Source: Streptomyces sp. NBC_00582 (lineage in GTDB: Bacteria; Actinomycetota; Actinomycetes; Streptomycetales; Streptomycetaceae). From it: a DNA stretch of 64,000 nt. The position numbers and the translations under genes were made by a program. A model generated the notes under the pieces. It worked only from the letters and a program-made list of their open reading frames with translations. It was not told the origin of the DNA and made no database searches. The stretch's first letter is position 1. The number at the start of each line of letters is the position of its first letter. Location of the stretch: NCBI RefSeq assembly GCF_036345155.1, contig NZ_CP107772.1, positions 1,550,001-1,614,000 on the forward strand, read 5' to 3'. Positions 9,614 to 17,873 of this stretch are shown here, piece after piece.

Positions 9614-10876
9614 CTGAACGCCCCGCTCGCCGAAACCCTGTCCGTCTCGCTGCTCGTCGCGTCGCTCGCCTGGGCCGTTCTGCGGCCCGCCGGGCGGTCG
9701 GAGGCGTTCGTCGCCGTTCCCGCCGCTGTCGTGGCCGTGGGGCTGGGGGCCATCTCACCGGGCCATGCGCTGGAGGAGGCCGAGCGGCTCGGGCCCGTCA
9801 TCGGGTTTCTCGCCGCGGTGCTGGTGCTGGCGCACCTGTGTGACGTCGAGGGGCTCTTCACCGCGTGCGGGGCGTGGATGGCGCGGTGGGCGGCGGGGCG
9901 GCCCCGGCGGCTGCTCACCGCGGTGTTCGTGCTGGCCTCGGTCGTCACCGCCGTGCTCAGCCTGGACGCGACCGTGGTGCTGCTGACGCCGGTGGTGTTC
10001 GCCACGGCCGCCCGGATGGGCGTGCGCTCGAAGCCGCACGTCTACGCCTGCGCGCATCTGTCGAACACGGCCTCGCTGCTGCTGCCGGTCTCCAATCTGA
10101 CCAACCTGCTGGCGTTCACGGCGAGCGGGCTGAGCTTCACCCGGTTCGCGGCGCTGATGGCACTGCCGTGGCTGGTCGCGGTGGGCCTGGAGTACGCGGT
10201 CTTCCGGCGGTTCTTCGCCGACGACCTGCCCGCCGGACCGTCCGGCGCCGAGCCGGTCCCCGACACCGGTCCCCCGCCCGCGCTGCCGCTGTTCGCGCTG
10301 GTCACGGTGGGGTGCACGCTGGCCGGGTTCGTGGTGGCCTCGGCGCTCGGGATCGAACCGGCGTGGGCGGCGCTCGCCGGGGCACTGGTGATGGCCGGGC
10401 GGGCGCTGGCGCGGCGGCGGGTGACGCCGGTGGCGGTGGTGCGGTCGGCGGCGCCCGGCTTCCTGGCGTTCGTGCTCGCCCTCGGGATCGTCGTTCGGGC
10501 GGTCGTCGACAACGGGCTCGCCGACGCGCTGCGGCACGCCCTGCCGGACGGCTCGGGGCTGCTCGCGCTGCTCGGGGCCGCCGCGCTGGCCGCCGTGCTC
10601 GCCAACCTGATCAACAACCTGCCCGCGGTCCTGGTGCTGGTCCCGCTGGCCGCCCCGGCCGGGACCGGAGCCGTCCTCGCGGTGCTCCTCGGGGTGAACA
10701 TCGGCCCCAACCTGACGTACGCCGGTTCGCTCGCGACGCTGCTGTGGCGGCGGGTGGTGCAGGAGCGCGCGGAGCACGTCGGGGTAGGGGAGTTCACGCG
10801 GCTCGGCCTGCTCACGGTGCCGGTCACGCTGGGGGCGGCGGTCGTGGCGCTGTGGGTGTCGCTCCAGGTGGTCTGA
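9614..10876 (+). CDS. ArsB/SLC13-like permease (apparent CTG start)
   Basis: A membrane transporter of about 420 residues with some 10-11 hydrophobic segments. Paired family motifs are visible: SNTASLLLPVSNLTNLLAF in the first half, NLINNLPAVLVL and NIGPNLTYAGSLATLLW in the second. These match the ArsB/NhaD/CitT (ion transporter) superfamily; arsenite, citrate or Na+ are possible substrates, and no ars genes are nearby. The first GTG in frame, 9731, would remove the first hydrophobic segment (LAETLSVSLLVASLAWAVLR). A CTG at 9614 has GGAG 7 nt upstream and restores it, and the frame is closed at 9578-9580. I therefore annotate the CTG. Confidence 0.82.
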   Translation: MNAPLAETLSVSLLVASLAWAVLRPAGRSEAFVAVPAAVVAVGLGAISPGHALEEAERLGPVIGFLAAVLVLAHLCDVEGLFTACGAWMARWAAGRPRRLLTAVFVLASVVTAVLSLDATVVLLTPVVFATAARMGVRSKPHVYACAHLSNTASLLLPVSNLTNLLAFTASGLSFTRFAALMALPWLVAVGLEYAVFRRFFADDLPAGPSGAEPVPDTGPPPALPLFALVTVGCTLAGFVVASALGIEPAWAALAGALVMAGRALARRRVTPVAVVRSAAPGFLAFVLALGIVVRAVVDNGLADALRHALPDGSGLLALLGAAALAAVLANLINNLPAVLVLVPLAAPAGTGAVLAVLLGVNIGPNLTYAGSLATLLWRRVVQERAEHVGVGEFTRLGLLTVPVTLGAAVVALWVSLQVV

Positions 10877-10898
10877 GCCCGCTCCCCCGTGGTCGGCG

Positions 10899-12902
10899 TC
10901 AGGGGCGTTTGCCGCCGAAGGAGGAGCCGTTTCCGTAGCCGTATCCGTCGTACCCGCCGTACCCTCCGTACCCGCCCGAGGAGCCGTAGCCGGAGCCTCC
11001 GTAGCCGTACCCGGAGCCGCCGCCGCTGCCGCTGCCGCCCCAGGTGCAGTAGTACCAGGAGGAGTAGGAGCAGGAGGTGCCCGAGGAGGGGGTGGAGGAG
11101 TTCCTCGTCCCCGGGGTCGCGGTGGCCGAGGGCGTCGGGTCGGCCGTCTTCGGCTCGGCCGCCTTGGGGGTGGGCGTCGGGGCCGGGGTGGCGGACGCGG
11201 TGTCGTCGGCGCCCCAGTTGACGAACTCCATCTGCGGGTCGGGCTGCGAGGTGTCGATCACCCAGCGCTGGGACGTGCCGTTCGCCCGGTTCTTCAGGAC
11301 CAGGGCTCCCGAGCCGTCGGTGGCGGCGGGGGCGAGGGCCAGGTTCTGGTCGGAGCGCGGGACGAGGGTGCCCTGGAGGGTGAAGTCGTACCGGACGTTC
11401 CTGGCGGCCGCCGCGGCGGAGTCCGTGCAGGTGCCGAGCCGCACGGAGTAGCCGAGGTGGGAGTCGAGGCACAGGTTCGGGTCGGCGGAGCTGCGCAGCA
11501 GTCCGTCGGTCTCGTACGTCCACTGCTGGCCGGCGTCGGAGGAGCAGGGGGCGAGCTCGGTCTCGGCGCCCTTGACCGCCTTGTTCCCGGCCACACCGAT
11601 GCACAGCCCGGAGGCGACGTTGTGCAGCCGGCCGCGCAGGGTGCCCTGGGTCTCCTGGTCGGCGATCCAGGACGGGGTGTCCGTGGCGGTGTCGGTGCCC
11701 GCGGACGGGGTCTTCGGGGCTCCGTCGGCGGCGCTGCCGGTTCCGCCGTCGGAGCCGAGGGCGGCCCACACCACGAGCGGCAGGACGACCATGCCGCTGA
11801 CGGTCAGGACGGCGGCGGTGAGGTTGCGGCGGCGGGCCCGGCGGGCCGCCTTGCGGTCCGAGCGGCGGGACGCGGGACGGAGGGCGACCTCGGCGCCCGC
11901 ACGGGGAGCGGTGGGGACGGCGGCCGGCAGTGGTGCGGCGGTGCGGCCCGGGGTGCCGGACGGGGCGCCGGAGGCGGTGGGGGTACGGGGCTCGGCCGGT
12001 GCGGCGTCGAAGGCCTCGCCGACCGCGGCCGGATGCCGCTCCCGCTCCGGGGCCGCCGTTCGGGGGCGTCCGTCGGCGGTGGCCCGGCCCTCCAGATAGG
12101 CGCCGGCCGCCCAGCCCAGGATGCCCTCGGCCAGGGCGACGCCCAGGAGCCCCTCGAACTGGAGCAACTGGTCGGCGGTGTGGGCGCAGTGGCGGCACTG
12201 CTCGGTGTGGGCGCGCAGATCGGGGTCGACATCGATGCCGCCGCGCCGGCAGGTGACGTCCAGGAGCCGGTGATAGCGGTGGCACTCGTCGTCGGTGGCC
12301 TGTTCGCGGTGGACCTGGAGGACCTCCTCGCGCAACCGCTCGCGGGAGCGGCGCAGTTCGACGTGGGCGCCCTCCTCGTCGAGGCCGAGCAGCCCGGCCG
12401 GGATCGCGAGGGGTTCGGCCTCGGCCTCGGTGTGCCAGAGCAGGCAGCGGGCCGACTGGGGCAGCCGCTGGAAGGCGCGGGCGATCATGCGCCGGTTGGC
12501 CGGGGGAAGCAGCCGGGCGGCCACCGGGGTGCCCTCGTCGTCCTCGGCGCGCAGGGCGGGGTGGAGCAGGTCACGGGGGCCGTCGGAGTCCCACTCGGCG
12601 GCGATCCGGCGGACGGTGGCCAGCAGATGGGGGCGCCAGGCGGCGGTGGGCCCGCCCTGGTGCTGGGTCGCGCCGAACAGCCGGGTGAAGGCGGCCGTGG
12701 TGAGCATGCCGGCCGCGCGTTCGCCGTCGGTGCACAGCCGCGCGTAGGCGAAGGCCGCCTCCCAGTGCCGGTCCAGCAGCTCGCCGACGGGGTGGAGCGC
12801 GGGCTCCTCCCCCGGCCACTGCGTCAGTTCCGCGCTCAGTTGTTCGTCCGTCGCGTCGAGGCGGCGAGCCGAAGGGGAATTCGACAGGCCTGCGTCATTC
12901 AC
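10899..12902 (-). CDS. Membrane protein fusing sigma-70-like region, zinc finger and ricin-B lectin domain
   Basis: A 667-residue protein from a GTG with AGGAGG upstream. The first 200 residues resemble sigma-70 regions 2 and 4 (RHWEAAFAYARLC, FQRLPQSARCLLWHTEAEAEPL). An anti-sigma-type zinc finger follows (HTEQCRHC, about 233-240). After a Pro/Ala linker comes a basic stretch (RRSDRKAARRARRR), one membrane segment (about 366-386), then an outside part with a ricin-type beta-trefoil (about 425-550; GLCIGVAG, CLDSH, QQW/QRW motifs). The tail is an unusual Gly/Tyr/Ser-rich stretch of about 60 residues. The topology puts the sigma-like part inside and the lectin outside, suggesting a surface sugar sensor; that role is inference. 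Confidence 0.8.
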   Translation of the reverse strand: MNDAGLSNSPSARRLDATDEQLSAELTQWPGEEPALHPVGELLDRHWEAAFAYARLCTDGERAAGMLTTAAFTRLFGATQHQGGPTAAWRPHLLATVRRIAAEWDSDGPRDLLHPALRAEDDEGTPVAARLLPPANRRMIARAFQRLPQSARCLLWHTEAEAEPLAIPAGLLGLDEEGAHVELRRSRERLREEVLQVHREQATDDECHRYHRLLDVTCRRGGIDVDPDLRAHTEQCRHCAHTADQLLQFEGLLGVALAEGILGWAAGAYLEGRATADGRPRTAAPERERHPAAVGEAFDAAPAEPRTPTASGAPSGTPGRTAAPLPAAVPTAPRAGAEVALRPASRRSDRKAARRARRRNLTAAVLTVSGMVVLPLVVWAALGSDGGTGSAADGAPKTPSAGTDTATDTPSWIADQETQGTLRGRLHNVASGLCIGVAGNKAVKGAETELAPCSSDAGQQWTYETDGLLRSSADPNLCLDSHLGYSVRLGTCTDSAAAAARNVRYDFTLQGTLVPRSDQNLALAPAATDGSGALVLKNRANGTSQRWVIDTSQPDPQMEFVNWGADDTASATPAPTPTPKAAEPKTADPTPSATATPGTRNSSTPSSGTSCSYSSWYYCTWGGSGSGGGSGYGYGGSGYGSSGGYGGYGGYDGYGYGNGSSFGGKRP

Positions 12903-13160
12903 GGCTGCATTCCTCCTGGAGACATGTCCTGGGGGAGAGGGACATGCGGCAATAGGCAGGGTTCGACACCTGTGAGGTCAGCGGAGGAGCCAGCTCTTGT
13001 GAAGCGTGGGGAGTGTGACGGAACACAGGGGTCTCGCGCGCACAGGGGAAAACGTTGTCCGTGCGCCGACACGCCACACCTTCGCACAGCCGGACCAGGA
13101 GGAACAAGAGATCTCGCGGTTTCGTGCACCCTGTGCGTGAGCAGCGGAATTGACGAATCG

Positions 13161-14147
13161 TCAGTCAGCTGTCTGCGTTCGGGACGGTCCCGGTATCGGT
13201 GTCCCCTTTTGCCGTCGTTTTCTGGGTCCGTTTCCCCGGACGTCAATTGTGGCGCGCATTCCGTCCCGGTACGCGCCCGGCGGACTCCCATAGCGCTCGC
13301 GGAACACCCGGGTGAAGTGGAACGGGCTCGCGAATCCGGAGGCCGCGGCGACGCGTTCCACGGAGAGGCCGGTGCCCTCCAGCAGCCGGGCGGCGTGCCG
13401 CAGCCGTGCCTCGCGCAGGGCCCGCATCGGGGACTGGCCGGTCTGCTCGGCGAAGAGGTGGGAGAGGCGGGAGGGGGACAGTGCCACCCGTGCGGCGAGG
13501 GAGCCGACGGTGTGCGGGGCGCCGGGGTCGGCGGCGAGGATCGCCTGGACACGCCGGACGCGCTCGTCGAGGCCGGGCCGCGGGAGCGGCGGGCGGGCGG
13601 CGGCCGTGGTGAGCAGGACGGCCTCCTCCAGCGCGCACAGGGCGAGTTCGCGCGCGGCGGCACCGTGCGCCACGACGATCCCGGAGGTCTCCGGTGCCGC
13701 TTCGTGCGCTCCCCCGGTCCACCGGGCGTCGGCGTACAGGCGCCGGAAGGCCGCCTCGACGCGTCCGTGCAGGGCCGTCGGGACGGGAGTGACGGCGTAC
13801 AGGCCGTCGCCGGTGCCGTAGGGGCGCAGCCACGGGGTCCAGGAGGGGCGGGCCTGGCAGTGCGCCCACCAGAACCGCCAGTGCGGGGCGCCGGGTTCGA
13901 CGCCGTAGCTGTGCGGGACGCCCGGTGCGAGGACGACCAGATCGCCCGGGCCGGCCCGGACCTCGCTCGCGCCCTGCCGCAGACGTCCTCGACCGCCGGT
14001 CGTCCAGGTGAACAGCCAGCTGTCCGATCCCCCGGGCCGGTTGACGCCGTACCCGGCGGGCTCGTCGAAGGGGGCGGCCACCACCAGGCCGGGCGGCGGG
14101 GAGGGGTCCCCCGGCCCGGCAGGGGCGGGCAGGTCCTCAGCACGCAT
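13161..14147 (-). CDS. AraC-family transcriptional regulator
   Basis: A 328-residue regulator. The N-terminal half is an AraC_binding cupin (VVLAPGVPHSYGVEP). The C-terminal half has two helix-turn-helix motifs; the second reads IADV-like VAAASGFASPFHFTRVFRER, the AraC signature. The ATG at 14147 has GGAGG 6 nt upstream and is preferred over the ATG two codons earlier, which abuts the GGAGG. It is divergent from the PhyH-type dioxygenase gene with 60 bp between starts, so it probably controls that gene. The ligand is unknown. Confidence 0.9.
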   Translation of the reverse strand: MRAEDLPAPAGPGDPSPPPGLVVAAPFDEPAGYGVNRPGGSDSWLFTWTTGGRGRLRQGASEVRAGPGDLVVLAPGVPHSYGVEPGAPHWRFWWAHCQARPSWTPWLRPYGTGDGLYAVTPVPTALHGRVEAAFRRLYADARWTGGAHEAAPETSGIVVAHGAAARELALCALEEAVLLTTAAARPPLPRPGLDERVRRVQAILAADPGAPHTVGSLAARVALSPSRLSHLFAEQTGQSPMRALREARLRHAARLLEGTGLSVERVAAASGFASPFHFTRVFRERYGSPPGAYRDGMRATIDVRGNGPRKRRQKGTPIPGPSRTQTAD

Positions 14148-14207
14148 GGGCATCCTCCGGGGGGCGCTGTCCGCCTCACGATAAGGGGGTCGATCAAGGA
14201 GGCAGAC

Positions 14208-14981
14208 ATGCTGCGCCAGTACGAGGAGGACGGCTTCACCGTCGTCCGGGGGCTGTTCGGGTACGACGAAGTGGTACGGCTACGGGAGGAGTTCGCGGGG
14301 CTGCCGGCGGCGGGGCGGCCGATCCCGGGGCACTTCGAGCCGCGGGCCGGTGACGATCCGCTGGACCACAGTCCGCGGGTGATGCATCCGCACGAGATCA
14401 GCGCGCTCGCCCGGCGGGTGCTGCTGGACGGGCGGGTGCGCGAGGTGCTGGAGACGCTGCTGGGCGAGGAGGTGCTCGCCGCGCAGAGCATGTACTACTT
14501 CAAGCCGCCGGGGGCGCGGGGGCAGGCGCTGCACCAGGACAACTTCTATCTGCGGGTGGAGCCGGGGACGTGTGTGGCGGCCTGGCTGGCGTGCGACCCG
14601 ATCGACCGGGGCAACGGAGGGCTCGAAGTCGTGCCCGGGACGCATCGGATGGAGGTGTTCTGTCCGGAGGTGGCGGACGCGGAGGTGTCGTTCGCGCGGG
14701 AGTACGTGCCGCCGCCGCCCGGGCTGGCGCCCGTGCCGGTGGACATGGCGCCGGGGGATGTTCTGTTCTTCAACGGGAGTCTGGTGCACGGTTCTCCGCC
14801 GAACCGGTCCGCCGACCGGTTCCGGCGGTCGTTCATCGGGCACTACGTGGGGCGGTCGGCGGAGCGGATCGGGCGGTACTACCGGACCATGTCGATGAGT
14901 GGGGCGCGGGTTCCTCTGGGGGAGAGTGAGGGGGCGGGGCCCTGTGGGACGGAGTTCGCGTCGCCGTCGGGACCGCATTAG
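14208..14981 (+). CDS. Phytanoyl-CoA dioxygenase family (PhyH) Fe(II)/2-oxoglutarate oxygenase
   Basis: A 257-residue enzyme starting at an ATG with AAGGAGG 5 nt upstream. The metal triad is visible: H109 and D111 in ALHQDNF, and a distal His near 192 in LVHGSPPNRS. The Arg in SADRFRRS should hold 2-oxoglutarate. These enzymes hydroxylate or halogenate small molecules. The substrate cannot be told, but divergence from an AraC regulator with a cupin sensor suggests a catabolic substrate that also induces the gene. The last 20 residues are low-complexity. Confidence 0.9.
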   Translation: MLRQYEEDGFTVVRGLFGYDEVVRLREEFAGLPAAGRPIPGHFEPRAGDDPLDHSPRVMHPHEISALARRVLLDGRVREVLETLLGEEVLAAQSMYYFKPPGARGQALHQDNFYLRVEPGTCVAAWLACDPIDRGNGGLEVVPGTHRMEVFCPEVADAEVSFAREYVPPPPGLAPVPVDMAPGDVLFFNGSLVHGSPPNRSADRFRRSFIGHYVGRSAERIGRYYRTMSMSGARVPLGESEGAGPCGTEFASPSGPH

Positions 14982-15008
14982 TACGGGCCCGCGCCCCTTC
15001 AGCCGGCC

Positions 15009-15977
15009 TCAGTGACCGGCGACGGGATGGGGCGCGTAGGGCTGTTCCAGCTCCTCCAGCTCCTTTTCGGTCAGCCGGAGTTCCACCGCTGCCACCGCGT
15101 CCTCGAGGTGCCGCGGCTTCGAGGCGCCGACGATCGGGGCCGTCACCGGGCTCTGGTGGAGGAGCCAGGACAGGGCCACCTGGGCTCGGGGGACGTCGCG
15201 GGTGGCGGCGATGCGGGAGACCGCGTCGACGATGGTGTGGTCGCCCTCGAGGTAGAGGGTGCTGCCGAAGGTGTCGGTGGCGCTGCGGTCGGTGCGGGTT
15301 CCCCAGTCGCGGGTGAGGCGGCCGCGGGCCAGGGGGCTCCAGGGCAGGACGCCCACGCCCTGGTCGGCGCAGAGCGGCAGCATCTCGCGCTCCTCCTCGC
15401 GGTAGAGGAGGTTGTAGTGGTTCTGCATGGAGACGAACGTCGTCCAGCCGTGGCGTTCGGCGGTGTACTGCATCTTGGAGAACTGCCAGGCGTACATCGA
15501 ACTCGCCCCGATGTAGCGGACCTTGCCCGCCCTGACGACGTCGTGCAGCGCCTGCATCGTCTCCTCGACCGGGGTGTGCGGGTCGTAGCGGTGGATCTGG
15601 TAGAGGTCGACGTAGTCGGTGCCGAGGCGGGCCAGGCTGTGGTCGAGTTCGGCGAGGATCGCCTTGCGGGAGAGGCCGCCGCCGTTGGGGCCCGGGCGCA
15701 TCCTGCCGTGCACCTTCGTGGCGAGGACGATCTCGTCGCGGCGGGCGAAGTCGCGCAGCGCCCGGCCGACGATCTCCTCGCTGGTGCCGTCGGAGTAGAC
15801 GTTCGCGGTGTCGAAGAAGGTGATGCCGGCGTCCAGTGCCTGCCGGATCAGCGGACGCGAGGCATCCTCGTCGAGGGTCCACTCGTGCGCGCCCCGGTCG
15901 GGGACGCCGTAGGTCATGCAGCCCAGACAGATCCGCGACACGTCCAGGCCCGTCGAACCGAGCTTCACGTACTGCAT
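15009..15977 (-). CDS. Aldo/keto reductase
   Basis: A 322-residue NADPH-dependent TIM-barrel reductase. The catalytic tetrad is visible: D and Y in DTANVYSDG, K in LATKVHGR, H in DLYQIHRYDP. The C-terminal cofactor loop (IVGASKPRHLEDAV) is intact. The ATG at 15977 has AGGAG 8 nt upstream. It resembles the actinobacterial YajO/AKR11-like group and should reduce aldehydes or ketones, perhaps sugar-derived. It stands alone, ending 27 bp from the convergent PhyH gene. Confidence 0.93.
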   Translation of the reverse strand: MQYVKLGSTGLDVSRICLGCMTYGVPDRGAHEWTLDEDASRPLIRQALDAGITFFDTANVYSDGTSEEIVGRALRDFARRDEIVLATKVHGRMRPGPNGGGLSRKAILAELDHSLARLGTDYVDLYQIHRYDPHTPVEETMQALHDVVRAGKVRYIGASSMYAWQFSKMQYTAERHGWTTFVSMQNHYNLLYREEEREMLPLCADQGVGVLPWSPLARGRLTRDWGTRTDRSATDTFGSTLYLEGDHTIVDAVSRIAATRDVPRAQVALSWLLHQSPVTAPIVGASKPRHLEDAVAAVELRLTEKELEELEQPYAPHPVAGH

Positions 15978-16051
15978 CGTCGCTGCTCCTGACGTCGGTG
16001 TGGAGGACACGGAAAGGAGCGTACGTCGAGCCGCGCCGCTCCCTGGTCGGC

Positions 16052-16558
16052 TCACCCCAGCAGGTCCAGCGCCCGTGGCCAGCCGAAGTCCCCGCCCCGG
16101 TACGGATGCCCGAACCGCACGCCCGAACCGCCCAGGCGTATGAGGCTGTCCCGGTAGGCGGGGTGGGCGGCGAGCCCGTCGGAGACGCACGGCAGGACGC
16201 CGACCGGGACGCCCTGGCCGGTCACCTCGCACAGGGTGCCGAGGGCGAGGGTGTCGGCGATGCCCGCCGCCCATTTGTTGATGGTGTTGAAGGTGGCTGG
16301 GGCGACGACGACCGCGTCCGGGTCCGGGAAGGGACGCGGGTCGCCGGGGCGCCGCCAGGCGGAGCGGATCGGGTGGCCGGTCTGTGTCTCCACGGCGGCG
16401 GTGTCGAAGAAGCCGTTCATGGCGTGCGGGGTCGCGACGACCCCGACGCGCCACCGGCGTTCCTGGGCGGCGGTGATCAGTGTGCCGACGCCCGAGGCGA
16501 TGCCGGCGGCGCAGACGACGACGTAGAGGAAGGGCGGCTTCTCGTCCTGTTCGGTCAC
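16052..16558 (-). CDS. Flavoprotein (HFCD/phosphopantothenoylcysteine decarboxylase-like fold)
   Basis: A 168-residue single-domain protein with the flavoprotein Rossmann pattern: YVVVCAAGIASG near the N-terminus, VVATPHAM, and the flavin loop VVAPATFNTINKWAAGIADTLA near residues 85-106. The family covers PPC decarboxylase, EpiD-like and UbiX-like enzymes. This is not the bifunctional CoaBC (too short, and no synthetase domain). Its substrate is unknown. It ends 75 bp from the aldo-keto reductase start and lies 9 bp downstream of the NTF2-like gene, so the three may be one transcript. Confidence 0.82.
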   Translation of the reverse strand: MTEQDEKPPFLYVVVCAAGIASGVGTLITAAQERRWRVGVVATPHAMNGFFDTAAVETQTGHPIRSAWRRPGDPRPFPDPDAVVVAPATFNTINKWAAGIADTLALGTLCEVTGQGVPVGVLPCVSDGLAAHPAYRDSLIRLGGSGVRFGHPYRGGDFGWPRALDLLG

Positions 16559-16567
16559 CCGGGAACC

Positions 16568-17029
16568 CTATGCGAGCGGAAAGGACAGCCCCCGTTCGGC
16601 CGCGGGGCGCGGGCCGTTCAGACGGCGCTCCTTCTCCTCGATCGGCACGTCGTTGATGCTGGCCTCGCGGCGGGTCATCAGACCGCGCTCGTCGAACTCC
16701 CACAGTTCGTTGCCGTACGAGCGCCACCACCGGCCGTCGGCGTCCCGTGACTCGTACTGGAAGCGGACGGCGATGCGGTTCCCGTCGAACGCCCACAGGT
16801 CCTTGCGCAGGGCGTACTCGTGCTCGCGCGCCCACTTGGCGGTGAGGAAGTCGACGATGGCGGCGCGGCCGGTGAGGAAGGTGTCGCGGTTGCGCCAGAC
16901 GGAGTCCTCGGAGTAGGCGAGCGCGACACGGTGCGGATCGCGGGTGTTCCAGGCGTCCTCGGCGGCCTGGACCTTCTGCGCGGCGGTCTCCCGGGTGAAG
17001 GGCGGGAAGGGCGGGCGCGGTTCCGACAT
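16568..17029 (-). CDS. NTF2-fold protein (DUF1348, SnoaL-like)
   Basis: A 153-residue protein of the DUF1348 branch of the NTF2/SnoaL fold ([48 protein letters not shown]). The ATG at 17029 has GGGAG just upstream; longer starts run into the operators. The gene is divergent from a TetR gene, with two palindromic operators between them, so it is the likely regulated target. The enzymatic role is unknown for the family. Confidence 0.88.
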   Translation of the reverse strand: MSEPRPPFPPFTRETAAQKVQAAEDAWNTRDPHRVALAYSEDSVWRNRDTFLTGRAAIVDFLTAKWAREHEYALRKDLWAFDGNRIAVRFQYESRDADGRWWRSYGNELWEFDERGLMTRREASINDVPIEEKERRLNGPRPAAERGLSFPLA

Positions 17030-17054
17030 GGGGGCTCCCTGGGTGCTCAACGAT

Positions 17055-17106
17055 GGAGAACGTGCGTTCTCCGGTATGCTGCCCACCGTAGAGAACGGAC
17101 GTTCTC
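17055..17106. promoter_or_regulatory. Twin TetR operators GAGAACG-N2-CGTTCTC
   Basis: Two palindromes share the core GAGAACGNNCGTTCTC. One is at 17055-17072 (GGAGAACG TG CGTTCTCC) and one at 17091-17106 (GAGAACG GA CGTTCTC). Their cores are 35 bp apart, about three helical turns, between the NTF2-fold gene and the TetR gene. This is the classic layout for a regulator that represses itself and its divergent neighbour. Confidence 0.85.
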
Positions 17107-17153
17107 CGCGTCAAGGAGAGCGCAGGGAGAGTCAGGGGCACAGGGTGGTGGCG

Positions 17154-17699
17154 ATGGACGGGGCGACAGCCCGCGAACAGGCGCTCGACGCCGCCGAGAC
17201 GCTGTTCTACGGGCGGGGTGTGCAGTCCGTGGGGATGGACGAGGTCAGGGCCGCCTCAGGGGTGTCGCTCAAGCGGATGTACCAGCTGTTCCCCGCGAAG
17301 GAGCTGCTGGTGGAGGCCTACCTGGAGCGGCGGGACGCGCGCTGGCGGGGGCGGCTCGCGGAGTTCGTCGAGCGGCGGGAGGATCCCCGGGAGCGGATCC
17401 TGGCGGTGTTCGACTGGCTGGAGGAGTGGTTCGGTGAGCCGGACTTCCGGGGCTGTGCCTGGATCAACGCCTACGGCGAGCTGGGCGCGACCTCGGAGCG
17501 GGTGGCGGACCGGGTTCGGGCGCACAAGCGGGCGTTCCGGGAGTACCTCGGCGCGCTGGTCGAGGGCGCCGGGCTGCCCGGCGCCCTGACCGGGCCGCTG
17601 TTCCTGCTGGCCGAGGGCGCGATGGTGACGGCCGGGATCACCGGGGGGACGGCACCGGCGGCGGAGGCGCGGGAGGCGGCCCGGTCGCTGCTGGGGTGA
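17154..17699 (+). CDS. TetR-family regulator
   Basis: About 181 residues. An N-terminal TetR helix-turn-helix is clear (ALDAAETLFYGRGVQSVGMDE, then ASGVSLKRMYQLFPAKELL). The ligand domain (about 65-181) contains FRGCAWINAYGEL, typical of TetR_C groups next to small enzymes. The start is an ATG, but in-frame GTGs at 17145 and 17148 are possible. Twin operators lie just upstream. Its 3' end lies in the left copy of a 92 bp tandem duplication and is intact. Confidence 0.88.
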   Translation: MDGATAREQALDAAETLFYGRGVQSVGMDEVRAASGVSLKRMYQLFPAKELLVEAYLERRDARWRGRLAEFVERREDPRERILAVFDWLEEWFGEPDFRGCAWINAYGELGATSERVADRVRAHKRAFREYLGALVEGAGLPGALTGPLFLLAEGAMVTAGITGGTAPAAEAREAARSLLG

Positions 17700-17873
17700 G
17701 CGTCAGGCGAGGGGCAGGGGATCGCGCAGGTCCACCCCGAACCCGGCGCGGTCGAGGACGCCGGCGCCGAGCTCGCTCAGCGCTGGGGTGAGCGTCAGGC
17801 GAGGGGCAGGGGATCGCGCAGGTCCACCCCGAACCCGGCGCGGTCGAGGACGCCGGCGCCGAGCTCGCTCAGC
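17690..17873. repeat. Perfect 92 bp tandem duplication
   Basis: Bases 17690-17781 and 17782-17873 are identical and directly abutting. The unit covers the last bases and stop of the TetR gene plus the last roughly 80 bases of the convergent HAD-like gene. The TetR gene uses the left copy for its end and the HAD-like gene uses the right copy, so both stay intact. The 92 bp length is not a multiple of three, but no reading frame is crossed. Perfect identity suggests a recent event or an assembly artefact. Confidence 0.93.

Noticed and set aside
13152..13164. Palindrome TGACGAATCGTCA at the AraC gene end
   Set aside because: It overlaps the 3' end of the gene and has no promoter nearby; at 6 bp per arm it may be chance or a weak terminator.
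11457..14207. Long plus-strand frame running into the PhyH gene
   Set aside because: Only the part from 14208 is real. Upstream lies opposite the sigma/ricin and AraC genes and has no domain.
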